Shown here piece by piece: positions 1 to 8,135 of a DNA stretch of 64,000 nucleotides (within the stretch, counting starts at the first letter, position 1; each line of letters begins with the position of its first letter). Location: positions 1,550,001 through 1,614,000 of the forward strand of contig NZ_CP031148.1 of the NCBI RefSeq assembly GCF_003342675.1, in the 5' to 3' direction. The stretch comes from Haloplanus rubicundus (GTDB lineage Archaea > Halobacteriota > Halobacteria > Halobacteriales > Haloferacaceae). The translations under genes and the position numbers were made by a program. The notes beneath the pieces were generated by a model. The model saw nothing but the letters and a program-made list of their open reading frames with translations. It was not told where the DNA came from and ran no database searches.

Positions 1-651
1 AACACCGCGATGACCTACACCGTCCTCCAGCGCGCCGAGGAGGTCGGCGTCGACGGCGTCGCGTTCACCTCCTCCTCGACCGTCTACGGCGAAGCACCGC
101 GGCCGACGCCCGAGGACTACGCCCCCCTCGAACCGATCAGCGAGTACGGCGCGAGCAAACTCGCCGACGAGGGACTGGTCTCCACGTACGCCCACGCCCA
201 CGGCCTGCAGGCGTGGACGTTCCGCTTCGCCAACATCGTCGGGCCGGGGCAGCGCGGCAACGTGATCCCGGATTTCGTCGAGAAGCTCCGCGACGACCCC
301 GAACACCTGACGATCCTCGGCGACGGCCGGCAGGAGAAGTCGTATCTCCACGTCGAGGACTGCGTCGACGCCATCTGCCACGTCGTCGCGCACGCGGACG
401 CGCCGCTCAACACCTACAACCTCGGCTCGCGGACGACCACCTCGGTCAACCGCATCGCCGACATCGTGACCGAGGAGATGGGACTCGATCCGGACTACGC
501 GTACACGGGCGGGGACCGCGGATGGACCGGCGACGTGCCGAAGATGCGCCTCTCCGTCGAGAAGCTCTCCGCGCTGGGGTGGGAGCCGCCGGAGTCGAGC
601 GACGACGCCGTCCGCCGCGCCGCCCGGCAGTTGATCGACGAAATCGGATAG
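1..651 (+). CDS. NAD-dependent epimerase/dehydratase, 5' truncated by window edge
   Basis: The frame is open from base 1, so the N-terminal NAD-binding Rossmann part lies outside the window. What is left is the catalytic half of an extended short-chain dehydrogenase: a TSSSTVYGE stretch followed by SEYGASK, which is the Y-x-x-x-K catalytic pair, then RFANIVGPGQR and the substrate-binding C-terminal region. This is typical of UDP-glucose 4-epimerase and related sugar-nucleotide epimerases; the exact substrate cannot be told from this part. Such enzymes feed S-layer glycosylation or exopolysaccharide, and two glycosyltransferases lie 2 kb downstream. The first internal ATG (base 10) should not be taken as the start. 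Confidence 0.9.
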   Translation, partial: NTAMTYTVLQRAEEVGVDGVAFTSSSTVYGEAPRPTPEDYAPLEPISEYGASKLADEGLVSTYAHAHGLQAWTFRFANIVGPGQRGNVIPDFVEKLRDDPEHLTILGDGRQEKSYLHVEDCVDAICHVVAHADAPLNTYNLGSRTTTSVNRIADIVTEEMGLDPDYAYTGGDRGWTGDVPKMRLSVEKLSALGWEPPESSDDAVRRAARQLIDEIG

Positions 652-680
652 GCCTTTAGGCCGCAGGTCCAAGCCGACCC

Positions 681-1463
681 GTGCAGATCGTCGGCTACGA
701 GACGGGCGACGGCGGCCTCCTCGTGAGCGACGGGAGCGCCGACGTCGAGGCCGACGCCCGACACCCGACCGCGGCCGTCGAGTACGTCCCCCTCGACCCC
801 GGGACTGAGCTCTCCTATCGTCTCGGTGACCGTCACTGCGCGGGCGTCGTGACCGACGACGGCCACCGCCCCTGCGACGCCGACGGGGTGCCCCACTGCC
901 CCGACCACACTTCCACGTGGGTCTGTGCCCGGTGTACGGGCACCTGCCTCAAAGACGAGATGGACTGTTTCGACGATCACGCCATCTACCTCGCCGCCTT
1001 CGCCCCGGACACGTTCAAGGTGGGCGTCACGAAGGCGTATCGGCTGGAGACCCGCCTCCGCGAGCAGGGGGCGGACCGCGGCGCGCACCTCCGTACCGTC
1101 GACGACGGGCGGATCGCGCGCGAAATCGAGGCCGAACTGGCGACCGAGATCACCGACCGCGTCCGGGTGCCCACGAAGCGCGCGGGCCTCGGCCGCGCCG
1201 TCGACGGCGCCGCGTGGCGGGCGCTCCTCGACGACTTCGACCCCGTCGAGACGTTCGACTTCGACTACGGCCTGGACATATCGGAGCGGCCGGTCGCCGA
1301 GACGCTGGCGACGGGGCGGGTCCGGGGGACGAAGGGCCGACTGCTCGTGCTCGATCAGGGGGGCAGCACCTACGCGGTCGATCTGCGTGATCTGGTGGGC
1401 TACGAGGTCGAGGAGGGCGGCACCGACCGACGGCTGCAGTCGAGTCTGGGCGCGTTCGGCTGA
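681..1463 (+). CDS. DUF2797 family zinc-ribbon protein
   Basis: A 260-residue protein with a GTG start 29 bases after the epimerase stop. The N-terminal half holds clustered cysteines and histidines (CDADGVPHC, then CARCTGTC) expected to bind zinc. It is followed by HAIYLAAFAPDTFKVGVTK and an R...LREQGA stretch, a pattern resembling the GIY-YIG/T5orf172 nuclease core (tyrosine, glycine, then an arginine-glutamine helix). The family is DUF2797 from memory of its layout; its molecular function is not established. A role in nucleic-acid cleavage or binding is inference only. Confidence 0.8.
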   Translation: MQIVGYETGDGGLLVSDGSADVEADARHPTAAVEYVPLDPGTELSYRLGDRHCAGVVTDDGHRPCDADGVPHCPDHTSTWVCARCTGTCLKDEMDCFDDHAIYLAAFAPDTFKVGVTKAYRLETRLREQGADRGAHLRTVDDGRIAREIEAELATEITDRVRVPTKRAGLGRAVDGAAWRALLDDFDPVETFDFDYGLDISERPVAETLATGRVRGTKGRLLVLDQGGSTYAVDLRDLVGYEVEEGGTDRRLQSSLGAFG

Positions 1464-1480
1464 CGGGGCAGTCGGGGCGG

Positions 1481-1795
1481 TCAGGCGCCCCGCTCCCACG
1501 ACGGCGCCGCGTCGAGTTCCGGGACGTCGTCTTCGAGGTCCATCCACGCCGCCCCGTAGAAGCGTTGCCGTCCGATGGGTGTCCGGACGCGCACGACGAC
1601 CGTTTCGCTCGTCACCCGGAACACCGACAGCGACCACGACGACCCGACGCGCTCCCACCGGCCCACTCGGACGGACGCCTCGTCGTCGACGACGCGGGAG
1701 CCGAGCTCCCAGCTCAGTCGCGTCAGTGCGGGGGGATCGAACGGCACGATGTCGGGGAGGGTCGCGCCGGAAGCGTGCTGTCCACGTGTAGCCAT
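1481..1795 (-). CDS. Hypothetical protein, 104 aa
   Basis: No family recognised. The soluble 104-residue product has alternating hydrophobic segments (SWSLSVFRV, ETVVVRVRTPIG) suggesting a small beta-rich domain. The ATG at 1795 is preferred over an in-frame upstream start at 1816 because a T-run TATA-like box (minus strand, about 1819-1826) sits some 27 bases upstream, as expected for a leaderless haloarchaeal transcript. It ends 17 bases from the convergent DUF2797 gene. Confidence 0.6.
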   Translation of the reverse strand: MATRGQHASGATLPDIVPFDPPALTRLSWELGSRVVDDEASVRVGRWERVGSSWSLSVFRVTSETVVVRVRTPIGRQRFYGAAWMDLEDDVPELDAAPSWERGA

Positions 1796-1818
1796 ACCAT
1801 GCGACACTGGATCCATCA

Positions 1819-1826
1819 GTAAAAAA
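1819..1826 (-). promoter_or_regulatory. Probable TATA box of the 104-aa gene
   Basis: A T-run followed by AC on the minus strand, about 27 bases before the ATG at 1795. This spacing puts transcription start at or next to the start codon. Confidence 0.4.
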
Positions 1827-1924
1827 CGTACCCGTTCGCTCCGCCGCCGCCGGTCCGGCGCCGGTGTCGGGGTGCGTCTCGGGAGACGACAACCCTTTTC
1901 GGCGTGGCTCGCGAACCGGGTTCC

Positions 1925-2353
1925 ATGGCAGACGACGACACCGGCGACGACGCTCCGGCAGAGGGTAGCGAGGAGAGCGAGGGCGGCGAGGAGGAGAAGT
2001 CCTTCCGCGAGCGCGTCGAGGAGATTCGCGAGCGACGCGCCGAGGAGCGCGAGGAGGGCGAGCGTCCCGACCCCGAAGAGATGATGGGCGGCGGCGAGGG
2101 CGGCAACCCCTTCGCCCAGATGATGAGCGGCATGATGGGCGGTGGCGGCCCGGGTGGCATGGGCGGCGGTATGGGCGGCGGTCCGCCGGGCATGGGCGGC
2201 GGTGGCGGCCCACCGGGCATGGGTGGCGGCCGCGGCGAGGAGGAGTCCGTCGGCAACGAGGAACTCGTCCGCGAGGTCCGACAGCTCCGCGACGAAGTTC
2301 GTGACGTGACCCGGCAGCTCCAGCGCATCGCCCAGGCCATCGAGGACGACTGA
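1925..2353 (+). CDS. Acidic Gly/Met-rich protein with C-terminal coiled coil, 142 aa
   Basis: Residues 1-50 are highly acidic and charged (Glu/Arg), residues about 52-104 consist of GGM/GGP repeats, and residues about 105-142 form a predicted coiled coil (ELVREVRQLRDEVRDVTRQL). The Gly-Met region resembles the flexible C-terminal tail of thermosomes and GroEL, but no chaperonin domain is attached. The ATG at 1925 is used because it starts the acidic, haloarchaeal-type sequence. The family is not recognised; a multimeric scaffold or chaperone-like helper is speculation. Confidence 0.75.
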   Translation: MADDDTGDDAPAEGSEESEGGEEEKSFRERVEEIRERRAEEREEGERPDPEEMMGGGEGGNPFAQMMSGMMGGGGPGGMGGGMGGGPPGMGGGGGPPGMGGGRGEEESVGNEELVREVRQLRDEVRDVTRQLQRIAQAIEDD

Positions 2354-2383
2354 CGGCGCCGGCGGTCACGCCGATTCGCGACT

Positions 2384-3484
2384 CTAGCTCACCCGTTCGT
2401 ACACGTCAGCGAGGCGGTCGACCGCGTGGTCGACCCCGTGTCGCTCCCGCGTCTCGAGACACGTCTCCCGGAGCGCGTCGCGTTCGTCGAGCGTCCGCCG
2501 GATCGACGTTCGGAGGGAGTCGACGTCGCCCGTCTCGAAGTGATAGCCCGTGACGCCGTCCTCGACGGTGTCGGCGAGGGCGCCGTCGTTCGCGCCGACG
2601 ACCGGTGTCCCGCAGGCGTTGGCCTCCAGCGCGACCAGTCCCTGCGTCTCGATCGGACTCGGGAAGACGAAGGCGTCGAGCGCGCTGTAGAACGCGGGGA
2701 GTTCCTCCCGGTCGAGGAAGCCGAGAAAGCGGGCGTCGACGCCGCGGTCGGCCGCGCGCGCTTCGAGTTCGTCGCGGGCCGGGCCGTCGCCGCCGAAGAC
2801 GACCGTCGCGTCCAGCGCCGCCGCGGCGTCGACGACGTCGGCGAGGCGCTTCTCGTAGCCGTGGCGGCCGGTGTAGCCGATCAGCGTCTCGGCGTCGTCG
2901 AGGCCGTGTCGTGATCGGAACGCCGCGGCGTCGACGGGACGGAACCGGTCGGTGTCGATGCCGTTCGGGATGACGGTCACGGGCGTGTCGACGCCCACGT
3001 CGTCGAGGTGGTCGGCCGTCGCCTCGCTCGGCGCGAGCACCGCGTCCGCGTGGTCGAGGAACCACTTCTCGTAGCGCTCGCTCGCGCGTTCGACGAGTCG
3101 TTCGACGGCGTCGCTCGGCGCCACGTAGTCGGCGTACTCCGCCGTGGGAGTGTGATACGAGGCGACGAAGGGACGATCCGTCCGTCGCGCCAGCCGGAGC
3201 CCCGCGAGGCCGACGGCAAAGGGCGTGTGGGCGTGGACGATTTCGGCGTCCCGCACGCGCCGCGGGATCCAGGGCGTGCCGAGTCGGAAGCCCGGGTAGA
3301 AGGGAAAGGGGAGGCTCCGGACGGGGTACTCGCCGGCGCGCGCGGCGTAGCCGTCGGTGCGGGGGTAGACCACGTCCATCCGGCCGCCGCGGTCGGCCCA
3401 GCAGTCACGCCAGGCCTTGACGGTGTAGGTCACGCCGTTGACGGTGGGGAGATAGGTGTCGGTGAAGACGGCGACCGAACGCAT
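2384..3484 (-). CDS. GT4-family glycosyltransferase
   Basis: A 366-residue GT-B fold enzyme. The N-terminal domain opens with FTDTYLPTVNGV, the acceptor-side loop of GT4 enzymes. The middle holds PNGIDTDRF, and the C-terminal nucleotide-sugar domain carries the E-x7-E signature in PIETQGLVALEANACGTPVVG. It transfers a hexose from an NDP-sugar to a lipid or glycan acceptor; similarity in style is to glycolipid synthases of the MgdA/SqdX type, but the acceptor is unknown. It lies 24 bases downstream of a second glycosyltransferase on the same strand, so the two are probably co-transcribed. Confidence 0.9.
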   Translation of the reverse strand: MRSVAVFTDTYLPTVNGVTYTVKAWRDCWADRGGRMDVVYPRTDGYAARAGEYPVRSLPFPFYPGFRLGTPWIPRRVRDAEIVHAHTPFAVGLAGLRLARRTDRPFVASYHTPTAEYADYVAPSDAVERLVERASERYEKWFLDHADAVLAPSEATADHLDDVGVDTPVTVIPNGIDTDRFRPVDAAAFRSRHGLDDAETLIGYTGRHGYEKRLADVVDAAAALDATVVFGGDGPARDELEARAADRGVDARFLGFLDREELPAFYSALDAFVFPSPIETQGLVALEANACGTPVVGANDGALADTVEDGVTGYHFETGDVDSLRTSIRRTLDERDALRETCLETRERHGVDHAVDRLADVYERVS

Positions 3485-3508
3485 TGTCGGCGATTCGACG
3501 AGGAGGGG

Positions 3509-4561
3509 TTAATCGCTTGTGACTTCGGCGTAGGCGTCGACCAGTTTCTCGCCCACCCGCGAAAGCGAGTGCTCGCTCGCCGTCTCCCGCGCGTTCTCGC
3601 CGAGTCGCCGGCGTAGGTCGGGGTCGGCAGCCAGTGAATCCAGCGCGTCGCGGAACTCCTCGTGGGTCGAACACTTCAGGCAGTCGTGACCGTGAGTGTA
3701 GAACTCCTCGAAGACGGGGATGTCCCGCAGGACGACGGGCTTCCCGCAGGCCATCGCCTCCAGCACCGCGATGCCCTGATTCTCCGCCTTGGTGGGGAAA
3801 CAGTAGACGTCGCCGGCGGCGAAGGCGCCGCGCTTGTCGTCGACCCAGCCGGTGAAGGTGACGTTCGCCGGGGGATTCGTCGTCCAGCGACGCACCGTCT
3901 CGGAGGCCTGTGGTCCGGTGTCGTAGGGACCGAACCACGCGAATTCGTAGTCGGTGTCCTCGGCGAGCCGACAGAACGTGGTCAGGCCCTTGCGCTCGAA
4001 GACGTTGCCGACCGAGAAGACGACGAGTCCGTCGAGATCGAACCGCTCGCGGTACTCCTCACGGAGGTCCGCAAAGCCCGCGAGCGATTCGGTGTCGACG
4101 CCGTTGGTGATCGGTCGGATCGGCGCGTCGACGGGGTAGGATTCGAGGGTGCGCTTCGTGTACGCGCTCGGACAGAGCACGAGGTCGGCCTGCGAGTAGA
4201 ACCAGCGGAGGTAGCGACGGAGCGGGCCGGCGAGGTGGGTGGAGCCCCGGAAGCTCTCGGCGAAGTCCTCGGCGGTGACGTGGGCGTGAAGCACTAGCGG
4301 CCGCCCCGTCCGTTTGGCGTGGCGGGCGACGGCGACCGATCCCGGACCGATCACGTTGCAGTGGGCCACGTCGTAGTCGCGGACGGCGCCGCGGCCACGG
4401 AGGAGGCTCTCGAGTGCACTGGCCGGCGACCCGCCCGTCCACGGCGACGTGACGACGGAGACGTCCGTCGTCGCCAGCGCGGCGCGTTGCTGGGCGGCGG
4501 CGGTGCCGATGCCGCTTCGCTCCAGTTGGCCTTCCAGTTCGAGGTAGTTCAGCACCCGCAC
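3509..4561 (-). CDS. GT4-family glycosyltransferase
   Basis: A 350-residue GT-B enzyme starting at GTG 4561 (first residues MRVLNYLELEGQ). The open frame runs further upstream, but into sequence that overlaps the RNase P gene on the other strand and looks non-coding. Visible motifs are ERSGIGTAAAQQRAAL near the N-terminus, CPSAYTKRTL and ITNGVDTESL in the linker region, SVGNVFERKGL, and the E-x7-E motif ENQGIAVLEAMACGKPVVL near the C-terminus. The second of a glycosyltransferase pair; the sugar and acceptor are unknown. Confidence 0.88.
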   Translation of the reverse strand: MRVLNYLELEGQLERSGIGTAAAQQRAALATTDVSVVTSPWTGGSPASALESLLRGRGAVRDYDVAHCNVIGPGSVAVARHAKRTGRPLVLHAHVTAEDFAESFRGSTHLAGPLRRYLRWFYSQADLVLCPSAYTKRTLESYPVDAPIRPITNGVDTESLAGFADLREEYRERFDLDGLVVFSVGNVFERKGLTTFCRLAEDTDYEFAWFGPYDTGPQASETVRRWTTNPPANVTFTGWVDDKRGAFAAGDVYCFPTKAENQGIAVLEAMACGKPVVLRDIPVFEEFYTHGHDCLKCSTHEEFRDALDSLAADPDLRRRLGENARETASEHSLSRVGEKLVDAYAEVTSD

Positions 4562-4675
4562 GGGCGGCGATTCTCCCCTGGCTCCCTTGACGCTACCGAA
4601 ACTCTCCACACCGTCGCGGCGTCGGCCGCGACGCGGTGTCGCAAGGCCTTTGCCACCCCGCGGCCCGCTTCGACC

Positions 4676-4951
4676 ATGGGCATCCCCGCGGAGCGCGTCG
4701 ACCGCCTCGAAGCCCTCGCCCGCGCCGCCGTCAGGGAGGGCAACGAGGAGCGCGCCCGGGAGTACGTCCGCCTCGCCCGCCGCATCGCCGAGCGCAACCG
4801 GCTCACCCTCCCGCGGACCTTCCGGCGGTTCACCTGTGACGCCTGCGACGCCTACCTCGTGCCCGGCCGGAACGCCCGCGTCCGACTCCAGAGTGGGCAC
4901 GTCGTCGTCCGCTGTGACTGCGGCGCGACGGCGCGGTACCCCTACGACTGA
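4676..4951 (+). CDS. rnp4: Ribonuclease P protein component 4 (Rpr2/RPP21 family)
   Basis: A 91-residue product with the family layout: an N-terminal helical pair rich in Arg/Glu/Ala (residues 4-45), then a zinc ribbon with Cys54, Cys57, Cys80 and Cys82 (TCDACDAYLVPGRNARVRL). The archaeal protein binds RNase P RNA together with Rnp1 to mature tRNA 5' ends. The ATG at 4676 gives the usual family length. It is divergent from the glycosyltransferase gene and precedes a YhbY gene, another RNA-binding protein and a common neighbour in haloarchaea. Confidence 0.92.
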   Translation: MGIPAERVDRLEALARAAVREGNEERAREYVRLARRIAERNRLTLPRTFRRFTCDACDAYLVPGRNARVRLQSGHVVVRCDCGATARYPYD

Positions 4952-4994
4952 TCGGTCTGGTTGCGGCCCGCCGGCCGAGCGGCGCACGGTCGGC

Positions 4995-5005
4995 CTTATT
5001 ATAAA
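4995..5005 (+). promoter_or_regulatory. TATA box of the YhbY-MscS operon
   Basis: TTATTATAAAG in an otherwise GC-rich gap. It lies about 33-43 bases before the ATG at 5038, giving a 5' leader of roughly ten bases. Confidence 0.55.
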
Positions 5006-5037
5006 GTTTCAAACCGATTCGGGCACAGTACCGGGGT

Positions 5038-5286
5038 ATGGATACGCAAGCGCTGCGAAAGCGGGCCCACGACCTCGACGTGACGGTCTGGGTCGGCAAG
5101 AGCGGGGTCGGGGCCGTCGTCGACGAACTCGACGATCAGTTGGGGGATCGAGAGCTGGTGAAGGTGAAGTTCCTGCGAGCGGCCCGCGGGGGGACGGACG
5201 TGGAGACGCTGGCGGTCGACCTGTCCGACCGCGTCGACGCCGACGTCGTCGAGACGCGCGGCAACACCGCGGTGCTGTACCGATGA
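5038..5286 (+). CDS. YhbY/CRM-domain RNA-binding protein
   Basis: An 82-residue single CRM domain: basic N-terminal helix (LRKRAHDL), the WVGKSGVG loop that corresponds to the GxxG RNA-binding motif, and the C-terminal beta strand ending GNTAVLYR. Bacterial YhbY associates with pre-50S ribosomes; archaeal homologues are presumed to help ribosome assembly. Its stop codon overlaps the start of the MscS gene (ATGA), so the two are translationally coupled, an odd functional pairing. Confidence 0.88.
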   Translation: MDTQALRKRAHDLDVTVWVGKSGVGAVVDELDDQLGDRELVKVKFLRAARGGTDVETLAVDLSDRVDADVVETRGNTAVLYR

Positions 5287-6206
5287 CGCCGGTCGTCTTA
5301 CAGAACGGCGCCGGAGCCGAACCGGGTGCCGGGGGTGGCGGCGCCATCGCACGGTTCCTCGCGAACAACGGCGTCCCGTACGCCGAGTCGCTCGGCTCGG
5401 CCATCGCGTTCGCCGTCGCTCTGCTCGCCGTCTATCTGGTCGGCCGACTGGTGGTCATCCCGCTTCTCGACCGGGTGATGGACGCGCGTGGACTGGAGGT
5501 GCACGCCCGGAAGCCGCTCCGGAAACTCATGCTGGCGATCACCGTCTTCGTCGGCATCGCCGTCGCCTTCGGCTTCGCTGGCTACGGCGACTTCCTGCAG
5601 TCGCTCGCCACCGTCGCCGCGGCGGCGACGCTCGCCATCGGTTTCGCGATGCAGAACGTCATCGCCAACTTCGTCGCGGGCATCTTCATCTTCACCGACA
5701 AGCCGTTCCGCATCGGGGACTGGATCGAGTGGGACGGCAACTCGGGCATCGTCGAGGACATCAGCTTCCGCGTGACGCGGGTGCGCACCTTCGACAACGA
5801 ACTGTTGACGGTGCCGAACTCGCAGCTCACCGACGACGTGATCAAGAATCCCGTCGCGAAGAAACAGCTTCGCCTGCAGGTCCCCTTCGGCATCGGCTAC
5901 GACGACGACATCGAGCGGGCGAACGAGATCATCCTCGAGGAGGCCCACGCCCACCCGGACATCCTCGAGGACCCCGCACCGACGGTCCGACTGACCGAAC
6001 TCGGCGACTCCTCCGTCGTGCTCAAATCGCGGGTCTGGATCGACGATCCGAGTCGTTCGGACTTCGTCAAGACCCGCGGCGAGTACGTCACCGCGGTGAA
6101 AGAGCGCTTCGACGCGGAGGACATCAACATCCCCTACCCGAACCGCACGCTCGGTGGCTCGCTCGACGTCAGCGGCGTCACGGCCGAAACCGTCGTCGAC
6201 GACTAG
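5283..6206 (+). CDS. Small-conductance mechanosensitive channel (MscS family)
   Basis: A 307-residue membrane protein with three transmembrane segments (about 36-61, 79-100 and 105-138). The third is the pore helix (AAAATLAIGFAMQNVIANFVAG), followed by the MscS beta domain (FRIGDWIEWDGNSGIVEDI) and the alpha/beta cytoplasmic cage. It opens on membrane tension to release solutes during hypo-osmotic shock, relevant in a halophile. The start overlaps the YhbY stop, and the stop overlaps the convergent HD gene by four bases. Confidence 0.93.
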   Translation: MTPVVLQNGAGAEPGAGGGGAIARFLANNGVPYAESLGSAIAFAVALLAVYLVGRLVVIPLLDRVMDARGLEVHARKPLRKLMLAITVFVGIAVAFGFAGYGDFLQSLATVAAAATLAIGFAMQNVIANFVAGIFIFTDKPFRIGDWIEWDGNSGIVEDISFRVTRVRTFDNELLTVPNSQLTDDVIKNPVAKKQLRLQVPFGIGYDDDIERANEIILEEAHAHPDILEDPAPTVRLTELGDSSVVLKSRVWIDDPSRSDFVKTRGEYVTAVKERFDAEDINIPYPNRTLGGSLDVSGVTAETVVDD

Positions 6207-7006
6207 AGTTCGATCCGTTCGACCAGCCCGCTCTCCTCTTTCGTGTTGACGGCGACGATGCGGACGTACTCCTCCAGCATCGAGTCCCGCAGTTTCGCCT
6301 TCAGCAGGTTGTCGACCTGATAGACGCCGGCCGCGTTCACCATCTCGATTTCGACTAGCACCGGGGTGTCGTCGCCCGACTCCAGCGTCACGTCCCGGAT
6401 CGCCTGACTCGACAGCGTGTTGATCCCACGGCCGCCCTTCTCGTAGGGGATGCGCGAGCGCCCCCGCTCCATGTCGAGGGCGTCGGCGACGCGGATGACG
6501 CCCGCCTCGCGGGTCAGGGGGTCCTCCTCCGTGTGGTGACAGAGGATGGCGTGGAGCGTCTCGGCTTTCATCCGCACCGCTTCACCCGTGTCGTACCACT
6601 GCGGGAGGAGTCGGTCGAGGATGTCGGCGGCGAGCGGGATGGAGTAGTAGGCGTGTCCGTCGCGGTGGACGACGTGGCCTACATCGTGGAGGGTGGCCGC
6701 GAGCGCGACGACGACCGGTTCGTCGGCCTCGTCGAGGCCCTGGTCCGCGGCGCCGTTGAACGACACGCCGGCGCGTTTCAGGAGTTCGTACAGCCGGAGC
6801 GCCCGGTTCCGGACGATGCTGATGTGTTTCGGCCCGTGGTCGTTGTACCCTTTCCGCGTGACGGCGTTGACGTTCTGGGCCTCCAGATACGTCGTCACCT
6901 CGGGGTCGTCGAGGAGGGCCGACAGGACGTCGTTCAGTCTCTCGTCGGGGTACGGGTGGTCGGCGTCGGGGTCGTACTTGCGTCCGTCGGCATCGTCGCT
7001 GTTCAT
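6203..7006 (-). CDS. HD-domain phosphohydrolase
   Basis: A 267-residue metal-dependent phosphohydrolase of the HD superfamily. The metal-binding residues are visible as His57/His61 (HGPKH), the His107-Asp108 pair (LHDVGH) and Asp175 (VADALDMERGR). The sequence MERGRSRIPYEKGGRG after the final Asp is typical of archaeal HD proteins related to nucleotide or cyclic-nucleotide hydrolases. The substrate is unknown. The gene converges on mscS with overlapping stop codons. Confidence 0.85.
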   Translation of the reverse strand: MNSDDADGRKYDPDADHPYPDERLNDVLSALLDDPEVTTYLEAQNVNAVTRKGYNDHGPKHISIVRNRALRLYELLKRAGVSFNGAADQGLDEADEPVVVALAATLHDVGHVVHRDGHAYYSIPLAADILDRLLPQWYDTGEAVRMKAETLHAILCHHTEEDPLTREAGVIRVADALDMERGRSRIPYEKGGRGINTLSSQAIRDVTLESGDDTPVLVEIEMVNAAGVYQVDNLLKAKLRDSMLEEYVRIVAVNTKEESGLVERIEL

Positions 7007-7121
7007 GCGGACGTTTCGCCGGCCGGCGAAAAAAGCGCGCTGGCTCGTACGGGTCCTTGCCAGTCAGTACCGAGCGGGTCCGGCGACTCCCCGGTACACA
7101 GTTAAGTTACAACGATCCGTC

Positions 7122-7595
7122 TCAGGCCGCGTCGACCGTCGCCTCGTGGACTTCCTCGTAGTCCGGCTCCTGTTTCGGGTTGTCGCCGACCCACGCGTAC
7201 GTGACCGTCCCGTCGCCGTCGACGACGAAGACGGCTCGCTTGGCGACGCGGATGTCGCGTGGCTCCCACCGGTCGACCACGTCGTAGGCTTCGATCAGTT
7301 CGCGGCGCTCGTCGCTGAGGAGGCCGAAGTTCAGGTCGTGTTCGTCGCGGAACTCGTTGAGCGTGTACGGCAAGTCGACGCTGACGCCGTACACCGTTCC
7401 ACCGACGTCCTCGAAGTTCGCCAGTCGGTCGCGGAACGTACACATCTCGGTCGTGCAGGTGTTGGTGAACGCCGCCGGGAAGAAGGCGAGCACGATTGGC
7501 GCCTCGTCGAGGCGGTCCGAGAGGGTGAACGTCTCGACGCCGCCGTTCGCGAGCGGCACGGTGAAATCCGGAGCGTCGTCGCCGATGTCGACCAT
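7122..7595 (-). CDS. Peroxiredoxin (AhpE/BCP-like)
   Basis: A 157-residue thioredoxin-fold protein with the peroxiredoxin signature P-x3-T-x2-C (Pro40, Thr44, Cys47 in FPAAFTNTC) and a further cysteine five residues on (Cys52), which could act as resolving cysteine. It reduces hydrogen peroxide and organic hydroperoxides in the cytoplasm. The start at 7595 (MVDIGDDAPDF) is preferred because it begins exactly at the usual peroxiredoxin N-terminus; a longer frame from 7694 adds non-homologous sequence. It is divergent from tatA. Confidence 0.9.
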   Translation of the reverse strand: MVDIGDDAPDFTVPLANGGVETFTLSDRLDEAPIVLAFFPAAFTNTCTTEMCTFRDRLANFEDVGGTVYGVSVDLPYTLNEFRDEHDLNFGLLSDERRELIEAYDVVDRWEPRDIRVAKRAVFVVDGDGTVTYAWVGDNPKQEPDYEEVHEATVDAA

Positions 7596-7767
7596 GGGCG
7601 TCGTACGAGGGAGAACGGTCTTACGCCTGTTGATATCGGCGCGTTTGGCACCGTTTGCCCGCGAATCGCACGTGCGCCGTCCCACGACGGCCACTGTCCC
7701 GGCCGGTGCCAGCGACGTTCTGCGGCGTCGCGAACAGCAAAAAGCCTATAATTGCGAACAGGCTAGC

Positions 7768-7773
7768 AGGAGG
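7768..7773 (+). promoter_or_regulatory. Shine-Dalgarno site of tatA
   Basis: AGGAGG five bases before ATG 7779; it selects this ATG over the in-frame GTG at 7776. A TATA-like CTATAATT lies about 20 bases further upstream. Confidence 0.6.
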
Positions 7774-7778
7774 TAGTG

Positions 7779-8057
7779 ATGTACGACCCAATCGTTCCAC
7801 TGTTCCCCGGGTTGCCCGGCGGGCCGGAGTTGCTCATCGTCCTCTTCGTCCTCGTCTTGCTGTTCGGGGCGAACAAAATCCCGAAGCTGGCTCGCTCGAC
7901 CGGGCAGGCCATGGGTGAGTTCAAACGCGGGCGCGAAGAGATCGAGGAGGAGCTGCAGGAGGGCGCGGAGGAGTCCTCGTCCGAGACGTCGACCGCGGAG
8001 ACGACGGAGACGTCGACCGCCGACACCTCGACCGCCGAAACCGAGAAAACCAGCTAA
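7779..8057 (+). CDS. tatA: Twin-arginine translocase subunit TatA/TatE
   Basis: A 92-residue protein with one N-terminal membrane helix (about 16-30) ending in the invariant Phe-Gly (FGANKIPKL), an amphipathic helix (about 32-48), and a Glu/Ser/Thr-rich tail with TST/AET repeats. It forms the protein-conducting part of the Tat pathway, the main export route in haloarchaea. Several proteins in this window carry double-arginine signal peptides (cupredoxin, LamG protein, beta-helix protein, GMC small subunit). No tatC is present here. Confidence 0.92.
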   Translation: MYDPIVPLFPGLPGGPELLIVLFVLVLLFGANKIPKLARSTGQAMGEFKRGREEIEEELQEGAEESSSETSTAETTETSTADTSTAETEKTS

Positions 8058-8135
8058 GCGCCGGTCTCCCGGACGATTCCCTCTCCCTCTCGCTTTCACC
8101 GCCGAGACGCGTCGCCGGCGTGACCGACCGGGCCG

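Noticed and set aside
495-2369. A 624-codon open frame on the minus strand
   Set aside because: It overlaps three well-supported genes and has Arg/Pro-rich, non-acidic composition typical of antisense frames in high-GC DNA.
4562-4987. Longer N-terminus of the second glycosyltransferase
   Set aside because: The added region is antisense to the RNase P component 4 gene and lacks similarity to glycosyltransferases; GTG 4561 starts at the expected fold.
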